A DNA stretch of 6,635 bases. Origin: Arenimonas sp. Lineage in GTDB: Bacteria > Pseudomonadota > Gammaproteobacteria > Xanthomonadales > Xanthomonadaceae. The notes beneath the pieces were generated by a model. The model was given only the letters and a program-made list of their open reading frames with translations. It did no database searches and was not told the DNA's origin. Numbering within the stretch: the stretch's first letter is position 1; each line of letters opens with the position of its first letter. Positions 1 through 6,635 of the stretch are shown piece after piece. The stretch lies in contig DNNT01000144.1 in assembly GCA_003497545.1 (NCBI GenBank), positions 1,260 through 7,894 of the forward strand, read 5' to 3'. The translations under genes were made by a program, and so were the position numbers.

Positions 1-1
1 C

Positions 2-1890
2 AACCCGGAAGTGGCCTGGGGCAGCGGCGACCTGTGGGCCGTGCCCGTGGCCGACCCCGCCGCGCGCCGCCGCGTCCACGCCGAAGAAACCAGCTGGGCC
101 GCGCGCCCCGAGCTCGCACCCGACGGCAGGCGCCTGCTGTATTCCGGCTACCGCGGCCGCCAGTGGCACCAGCTCTGGCTGACCACGCCGAACGGCGCGG
201 CGCCGCTGCCGCTGAGCTTTGGCGAATTCGACCGGCGATCTGCGCGATGGTCGCCCAACGGCCAGCGCATCGCCTACATCGACAACCGCGACGGTGGCAC
301 CGCGCTGCGGGTGATGGACGTGATCGGTGGCCGCATCGAAACCGTGCAGGCCAAGCGCCGCGAAACCTTGTCGCCGCAGGGCACGCTGGTGCTCGACATC
401 CGCGACGGCGCCGGCCAGCGCGTGCCGGCGCGCGTGTCGGTCACCGGCAGCGACGGCCGTGCGCACGCCCCGGCCGAAGCCTGGCTGCACGCCGACGACG
501 GCTTCGACCGCGCGCAGCAGAAAACCGAAACCCACTATTTCCACTGCGCGCCGCCCTGCCGCCTGCAGCTGCCCGCCGGGCCGGCGCAGGTCACGGTGCG
601 GCGCGGCTTCGAAACCTTGCCTTGGCGCGCGGACGTCAACGTGGCGCCGGGCCTGGGCAAGCCCGTCGTCGCCCGGCTGCAGGCGCAGCCGCTGCCGCCC
701 GAGTTCGGCGGTTTCGTCAGCGCCGACCTGCACGTGCACATGAACTACGGCGGCCACTACCGGCACACGCCGGAAACCCTGGTGCGCCAGGCCGAAGCCG
801 AAGACCTCGACCTCGTGCACAACCTGGTGGTGAACAAGGAAGAGCGCATCCCCGACATCGCCGCCTTCCGCCCCGGCGTGGACCCGGCCAGCAATGCCGC
901 CGTCACGCTGCTGCAGGGCCAGGAGTACCACACCAGTTTCTGGGGCCACCTGGGCCTGCTGCAGCTGCGCAGCCATTACCTGACGCCGGATTTTTCCTCC
1001 TACCGGCACACGGCGCTGGCCAGCCCCTACCCGCACAACGGCGTGATCGCCGACCTCGCGCACGAACAGGGCGCGCTGGTGGGCTACGTGCATCCCTTCG
1101 ACTGGGACCCGGACCCGGCGAAGGAAGCCGGCCTGAGCCACCAGCTGCCCGCCGACGCCATGCACCGCAAGGTGGACTACATCGAGGTCGTGGGTTTTTC
1201 CGACCACCGCGCCACCGCCGGTGTCTGGTACCGCCTGCTCAACCTGGGCCTGCGCGTCGCCGCCGGCGCCGGCACCGACGCCATGGCGAACTACGCCTCG
1301 CTGCGCGGCCCGGTCGGCATGAACCGCGTGTTCCTGGACACCGCGGGCAGCCGCGATCCCGACGCGGCGCTGGCTGCTTTGCGCAAGGGCGAAGGCTTCG
1401 CCAGCAACGGCCCGCTGCTGGGCCTGCTGGTGGACGGCCGCAAGCCGGGCGCCGAACTACCCGCCGGCAAACACGCCTTCCGCCTGGCGCTGCGCTCGCC
1501 GGTGCCCGTGCAGCACCTGGAGCTGGTGCACAACGGCCGCGTGGTGAAAACCTTCGCGCTGGAAGGCGATCGACGCACGCTGGATGCCGAAGGCGAACTC
1601 GAGCTCGGCGACGGCTGGCTGCTGCTGCGCGCCTGGAACGAACAGGCCGATCCCGGCGTGCTCGACCTGTATCCGTACGCCACCACCAACCCGGTGTGGA
1701 TCGGCCGCGGCCGCGCCAGCGAAAACGTGCGCGGCGACGCGGCCTATTTCGTCGCCTGGCTCGACCGCGTGATCGCCAACGCCACGGCGCGCGAACCCGA
1801 CTTCAACGACGCGGGCGAATTCGACGCCACGCTCGACTACCTGCGCGCCGCCCGCGCGCGTTACGCCAGCCTGGCCGACGGGAGCGAGGA

Positions 1891-1894
<4 letters not shown>
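2..1894 (+). CDS. CehA/McbA-type PHP metallohydrolase with TolB-like propeller N-terminus (5' truncated)
   Basis: The frame is open from base 2, so the true start lies outside the window. Residues are counted from the GTG at 11, probably an internal Val codon. Visible domains: residues about 33-103 carry two WD40-like/PD40 propeller units (APDGRRLLYSGYR, WSPNGQRIAYIDNRDG), the end of a longer TolB-like propeller. About 125-225 is a beta-rich segment resembling a carboxypeptidase-regulatory fold (GTLVLDIRDGAGQRVPARV). About 237-460 is the PHP-type hydrolase domain, with DLHVH (H241, H243), E305/H307, H313, VHPFDWD (H361), SDHR (D398, H399) and GTDAM (D423) as probable metal or active-site residues. 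The C-terminal remainder is a beta-sandwich. CehA (carbaryl hydrolase) and McbA-like members hydrolyse carbamate or amide/ester bonds, but the substrate here cannot be read from sequence. It is probably exported, since propeller and partner genes are periplasmic types, but no signal peptide can be checked. It is translationally coupled to the next gene by an ATGA overlap. The family call is firm; the substrate is unknown. Confidence 0.85.
1881..1884 (+). promoter_or_regulatory. Ribosome binding site of the S9 peptidase gene
   Basis: GGAG lies six bases before the ATG at 1891, inside the last codons of the upstream gene, with a second purine run (GAGGA) directly against the start. Together with the signal peptide that follows, it fixes the start at 1891 rather than anywhere in the long open frame upstream. 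Confidence 0.6.
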
Positions 1895-3924
<2,030 letters not shown>

Positions 3925-3938
3925 ACTGCGCCGCGCCC

Positions 3939-5078
3939 TCACTTGCCCGGCGCGAGCCGCCCATGCTGGCGCAACACGCCGACCAGCGCGGCGTGGTCGA
4001 TGGCCTTGGCGTAGTTGCCGCCGTGGCCCTGCATGTCGCGCGCGGCCACCATGGCGTTGGTGATGGCTTCCTCGGTGGCCTGCACCGTGGCTTCGAACAG
4101 CGGGTCCATGCGGTCGTTGCCGACGAAGGCGGCCTGCTCGAGTTCACCGCCGTCCAGCGCTTCGGCATTGGCGGTGGAGAAGGCCACGAAGATGTCGCCG
4201 GAACCGTTGCCGGCGTAGCTGCCCATGCGCGCCAGGCCCAGGCTGGCCCGGCGCGCGAGGCGCTTGAGCTGGTGCGGCAGCAGCGGCGCGTCGGTGGCCA
4301 CGATGATGATGATCGAACCGGTATCGCCGGCCAGCGGGTTGGGCTCGGTGTAGACGCGGTCGTTGCGCAGGAACTGCCCCACCGGCACGCCGGCGATGCG
4401 CAGGCTGTCGCGCAGGCCGTAGTTCGCCTGCACCAGCACGCCCACGGTGTAGTTGCCGCGCACCCGCGAGGCGGTGCCGATGCCGCACTTGAACTCGTGG
4501 CAGACCATGCCGGTGCCGCCGCCCACGTTGCCCTCGGCCACGGGGCCGGCTTTCGCACCCTGCAGCGCCTCGGCCACGTGCGCCGGGGTCACGTGGAAAC
4601 CGTTGATGTCGTTGAGGTGGCCGTCCCAGGTTTCCGCCACCACCGGCAGCGACCACCAGTAGCCGGTGGCGTCGGCGTCGCCGGCGTGCACGCGTTCGGC
4701 GATGACGGCGTCGCGCACCACGCCCACGCTGTGGGTGTTGGTGAGCATCACCGGGCCTTCGAGCTGGCCCGATTCCTCCAGCCAGGCGGTGCCGGTCATC
4801 TCGCCGTTGCCGTTGAGCGCGAACCAGCCGCCGAACACCGGGGTGGCCGCGCTGGCCTTCCCGCGCGGCAGCACGGCGGTGACGCCGGTGCGCACCTTGC
4901 GGCCGTCGGCCTCGTCGCGGATCACCGTGGCGTGGCCCACCGTGACCCCGGCCACGTCGGTGATGGCGTTGAGCGGGCCGGGCTGGCCCTCGAAGGGAAT
5001 GCCCAGGTCGCGGGCCCGCGGTTCGGCCGCCGAGGCGCCGGCGGCGAGGACAAGCAGCAACAGGCTGGCGCGAACCAT
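3939..5078 (-). CDS. Exported S58 (P1/DmpA) family self-processing aminopeptidase
   Basis: A 379-residue protein, close to the roughly 375 of DmpA. It starts at ATG 5078 after GGGGAG with 5-base spacing. Residues 1-18 form a signal peptide (MVRASLLLLVLAAGASA), predicting a periplasmic enzyme. The family N-terminal signature is clear: GQPGPLNAITDVAGVTVGH (31-49). Other family blocks are VVAETWDG (146-153), GGGTGM (186-191), CGIGTASR (198-205) and VLVQANYG (214-221, N219). Members are Ntn-type hydrolases that autocleave a Gly-Ser bond; the new N-terminal Ser of the beta subunit is the nucleophile. Here that bond is G254-S255 (DTGSIIII), giving a beta chain of about 125 residues, and GSGD (292-295) supplies S293 and D295 at the expected distance. 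Relatives (DmpA, BapA) remove N-terminal D-, L- or beta-amino acids from short peptides. The gene converges on the S9 peptidase gene and diverges from the oxygenase gene. The family is certain; the substrate is open. Confidence 0.95.
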   Translation of the reverse strand: MVRASLLLLVLAAGASAAEPRARDLGIPFEGQPGPLNAITDVAGVTVGHATVIRDEADGRKVRTGVTAVLPRGKASAATPVFGGWFALNGNGEMTGTAWLEESGQLEGPVMLTNTHSVGVVRDAVIAERVHAGDADATGYWWSLPVVAETWDGHLNDINGFHVTPAHVAEALQGAKAGPVAEGNVGGGTGMVCHEFKCGIGTASRVRGNYTVGVLVQANYGLRDSLRIAGVPVGQFLRNDRVYTEPNPLAGDTGSIIIIVATDAPLLPHQLKRLARRASLGLARMGSYAGNGSGDIFVAFSTANAEALDGGELEQAAFVGNDRMDPLFEATVQATEEAITNAMVAARDMQGHGGNYAKAIDHAALVGVLRQHGRLAPGK

Positions 5079-5129
5079 GGTTTCTCCCCGAGGATGGCGG
5101 TACCACCCGAAGCTTAATCCAACCCGGCG
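5079..5129. promoter_or_regulatory. Divergent intergenic region, probable promoter(s) for aminopeptidase and oxygenase genes
   Basis: Only 51 bp separate the two divergent starts, so any promoters must overlap here or extend into the genes. The only AT-richer patch is around 5110-5119 (AAGCTTAATC). On the plus strand TTAATC (5114-5119) could serve as a weak -10 box, which would start transcription almost at the oxygenase ATG. No convincing -35 box is seen on either strand. A 12-bp near-palindrome centred on GGTACC (5096-5107, one symmetric mismatch) could be an operator half-arrangement but could equally be chance. The regulatory role comes from position; the individual boxes are weak. Confidence 0.35.
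5084..5089 (-). promoter_or_regulatory. Ribosome binding site of the DmpA-family gene
   Basis: Read on the minus strand this is GGGGAG, five bases before the ATG at 5078. It selects that start over the long open frame that continues antisense to the oxygenase gene, and the signal peptide immediately following agrees. Confidence 0.7.
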
Positions 5130-6203
5130 ATGACAATGCACACTCCCGACCCGATCACCGCGCTCGAATCCGCCACCGCGCTGCCCGCGCGCTTCTACGT
5201 CGGCGAGACCATGCTGGCCATGGAAAAACGTGCGGTATTCGCACGCAGCTGGCAGCTGGTGGCGCACCAGGGCCAGCTGGCCGAAGCCGGCGACCACGTG
5301 GTGGAGCAGGTGGGCGACGTGCCGGTGATCGTGGTGCGCGGCCAGGACGGCGTGCTGCGCGCCTTCCCCAACGTCTGCCGCCACCGCGCCGGCCCGCTGG
5401 CGCTGTGCAACGGCAAGGGCGCCCGCGCGCTGCACTGCAAATACCACGGCTGGAGCTACACGCTCGAGGGCCAGCTGCGCTCGGCGCCGGAAATGCAGGG
5501 CGCGGCGGATTTCGACGTGTCCTCCATCCGCCTGCCGCCGCTGCGGGTGGTGGAGTGGCAGGGCCTGGTGTTCGTGGCGCTCAGCGACAACGTGCCGCCC
5601 TTCGAAGAGGTGTACGCCGGCATCACCGAACGCATCGCGCCCATCGACCTCGCCGCCATGCGTTTCCTGCGCCGCGACAGCTACGACATCGCCTGCAACT
5701 GGAAGGTGTACATCGACAACTTCCTCGAGGGCTACCACCTGCCGCACGTGCACCCGGGCCTGTCGAAGGTGCTGGACTACCGCGTGTACGACACCGACCT
5801 GTTCCCCTGGCACTCGCTGCAGCACTCGCCGCTGCGCAACAGCGGCGACATCTATGGCGACGGCGAAGCCTTCTACTACTTCGTCTACCCGAACGTGATG
5901 CTCAACATCATGCCGGGCCGCCTGCAGACCAACCGCATCCTGCCGCTGGGCCCCGACCGCTGCCGGGTGGAATTCGACTACTACTACGCCCAGGACGACA
6001 AGGCCCAGGCCCGCATCGCCAACGACCAGGCCTTCAGCGACGAGGTGCAGGCCGAGGACATCACCATCTGCGAGGCGGTTCAGAAGGGCCTGGTGTCCGG
6101 CACCTACGAAGCCGGGCGGCTGTGCCCCAAGCGCGAGAGCGCGCTGTGGCTGTTCCACAACCAGCTGCGCGCGGCCTACGCCGCCGCCGGGGACGCCGCG
6201 TGA
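5130..6203 (+). CDS. Rieske [2Fe-2S] non-haem iron oxygenase, alpha subunit
   Basis: A 357-residue protein without a signal peptide, hence cytoplasmic. An in-frame TAA at 5115-5117 limits the start to ATG 5130 or ATG 5136; neither has a clear Shine-Dalgarno sequence. The N-terminal half is a Rieske domain with C83-x-H85 and C103-x2-H106 (CRH, CKYHGW) as cluster ligands. The C-terminal half is the catalytic domain: NWKVYIDNFLEGYH with H203 and H208 (H-x4-H) and, near the end, D310 in QAEDITICE as the probable third ligand of the mononuclear iron. The residue three before H203 is E200, where naphthalene-dioxygenase-type enzymes have Asp. A Glu there is known in the carnitine oxygenase CntA and its relatives. 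The ending GTYEAGRLCPKRESAL is also typical of that broad group (choline monooxygenase/GbcA-like). It would need a reductase, not seen here. It is translationally coupled to the following amidohydrolase gene (GTGA overlap). The oxygenase assignment is firm; the substrate is inferred only at the level of subgroup. Confidence 0.93.
   Translation: MTMHTPDPITALESATALPARFYVGETMLAMEKRAVFARSWQLVAHQGQLAEAGDHVVEQVGDVPVIVVRGQDGVLRAFPNVCRHRAGPLALCNGKGARALHCKYHGWSYTLEGQLRSAPEMQGAADFDVSSIRLPPLRVVEWQGLVFVALSDNVPPFEEVYAGITERIAPIDLAAMRFLRRDSYDIACNWKVYIDNFLEGYHLPHVHPGLSKVLDYRVYDTDLFPWHSLQHSPLRNSGDIYGDGEAFYYFVYPNVMLNIMPGRLQTNRILPLGPDRCRVEFDYYYAQDDKAQARIANDQAFSDEVQAEDITICEAVQKGLVSGTYEAGRLCPKRESALWLFHNQLRAAYAAAGDAA
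6189..6193 (+). promoter_or_regulatory. Ribosome binding site of the amidohydrolase gene
   Basis: GGGGA lies six bases before GTG 6200, within the last codons of the oxygenase gene. It supports the GTG start and a translationally coupled operon. Confidence 0.5.
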
Positions 6204-6635
6204 GGCGCACCGGCCTGGCGCTGGCCCTGGCCGCCGCGCTGGTGGCACCGGCCGCGGCGCAGGACCTGGTGCTGCGCGCCGGCCACGTGGTGGACGTGGA
6301 AACCGGCGAGATTCGCGCCGACCAGGCCATCACCGTGCGCGACGGCCGCATCGCCGCCATCGCGCCCTGGACCGGCGAAACGCCCGGAGGCGCGCGCCTG
6401 CTCGACTGGTCCGCGCACGTGGTGGTGCCCGGCCTGATGGACATGCACACGCACCTGGCCGAAGAAGACCAGAGCGCCGACCTGGCCGCGCCGCTCAAGG
6501 CAACGCCGGCCCGCGCCGCCTTCGTCGGTGCCCGCAACGCCGCCGCCACCCTGCGCGCCGGCTTCACCACCGTGCGCGACGTGGGCGCCTACCGCGGCTT
6601 CGCCGACGTGGCCCTGCGCGACGCCATCAACCAGG
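6200..6635 (+). CDS. Exported metal-dependent amidohydrolase, imidazolonepropionase/Xaa-Pro-dipeptidase-like (3' truncated)
   Basis: The first 145 codons of a gene that runs off the right edge. The GTG start at 6200 overlaps the oxygenase stop (GTGA). It is chosen because a purine-rich site precedes it and it yields a clean signal peptide: MRR, a hydrophobic core of Leu/Ala, then PAAA before Q21. The product is therefore likely periplasmic. Mature sequence opens with the small beta-sandwich of the amidohydrolase superfamily (LVLRAGHVVDVETGEI ... ITVRDGRIAAIAP). This is followed by VVPGLMDMHTHL, where H83 and H85 form the HxH metal-binding motif at the first barrel strand, and by RAGFTTVRDVG, characteristic of the imidazolonepropionase-like/Xaa-Pro dipeptidase group. 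The remaining metal ligands (Lys/Glu, His, His, Asp) would lie beyond the window, so activity cannot be judged. Its neighbour is a cytoplasmic oxygenase, while this enzyme is exported. Confidence 0.9.
   Translation, partial: MRRTGLALALAAALVAPAAAQDLVLRAGHVVDVETGEIRADQAITVRDGRIAAIAPWTGETPGGARLLDWSAHVVVPGLMDMHTHLAEEDQSADLAAPLKATPARAAFVGARNAAATLRAGFTTVRDVGAYRGFADVALRDAINQ

Noticed and set aside
34..1890. Open frame continuing upstream of the S9 peptidase start, which would give a 1296-residue protein
   Set aside because: The translation is Arg/Ala/Pro-rich with no recognisable domain and overlaps the well-supported metallohydrolase frame. The signal peptide and ribosome site at 1891 mark the true start.
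4302..4313. Short tandem GAT/ATC repeat
   Set aside because: These are four Ile codons (IIII) directly after the nucleophile Ser of the DmpA-family protein, a hydrophobic strand expected there, not a microsatellite of separate meaning.
5079..6248. Minus-strand frame extending the aminopeptidase upstream to 6248 (769 codons in total)
   Set aside because: The added part is antisense to the Rieske gene and has low-complexity composition. The ribosome site and signal peptide at 5078 fix the real start.

Overview
The window looks like chromosomal DNA from a high-GC Gram-negative bacterium. GC is roughly 70% by eye and codon third positions are strongly G/C. Several proteins carry cleavable Sec-type signal peptides. 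The mix of exported peptidases and amidohydrolases suggests a proteobacterium of the Xanthomonadales/Lysobacter type or a Caulobacter-like alphaproteobacterium. That placement is inference, because no RNA or marker gene is present.

Layout: five protein genes fill almost the whole window. (1) On the + strand, a gene cut by the left edge (to 1894) encodes a TolB-like beta-propeller end, a beta-sandwich and a CehA/McbA-type PHP metallohydrolase. (2) It overlaps by ATGA a complete, exported S9-family serine peptidase (prolyl oligopeptidase/acylaminoacyl-peptidase type, 1891-3924). (3) Converging on it across a 14-bp gap, the - strand gene 3939-5078 encodes an exported S58/DmpA-family self-cleaving aminopeptidase. 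(4) A 51-bp divergent intergenic region separates that from a cytoplasmic Rieske non-haem iron oxygenase alpha subunit (5130-6203). (5) This overlaps by GTGA an exported metal-dependent amidohydrolase of the imidazolonepropionase/Xaa-Pro-dipeptidase-like group (6200 to the right edge, truncated).

How they may work together: four of the five products are hydrolases of amide, peptide or ester bonds. Three of these have visible signal peptides; the start of the fourth lies outside the window. The fifth is an oxygenase whose active-site pattern (Glu in the bridging position, E200-x2-H203-x4-H208) resembles the Rieske enzymes that cleave C-N bonds of quaternary ammonium compounds. A cautious reading is a scavenging locus in which periplasmic enzymes trim unusual peptides or amides, and a cytoplasmic oxygenase acts on a released N-methylated or aromatic unit. 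The substrate is unknown. No reductase, transporter or regulator is visible in this window.

No tRNA, rRNA, CRISPR array, insertion sequence or long repeat was seen, and no stretch over 300 bases lacks a gene.
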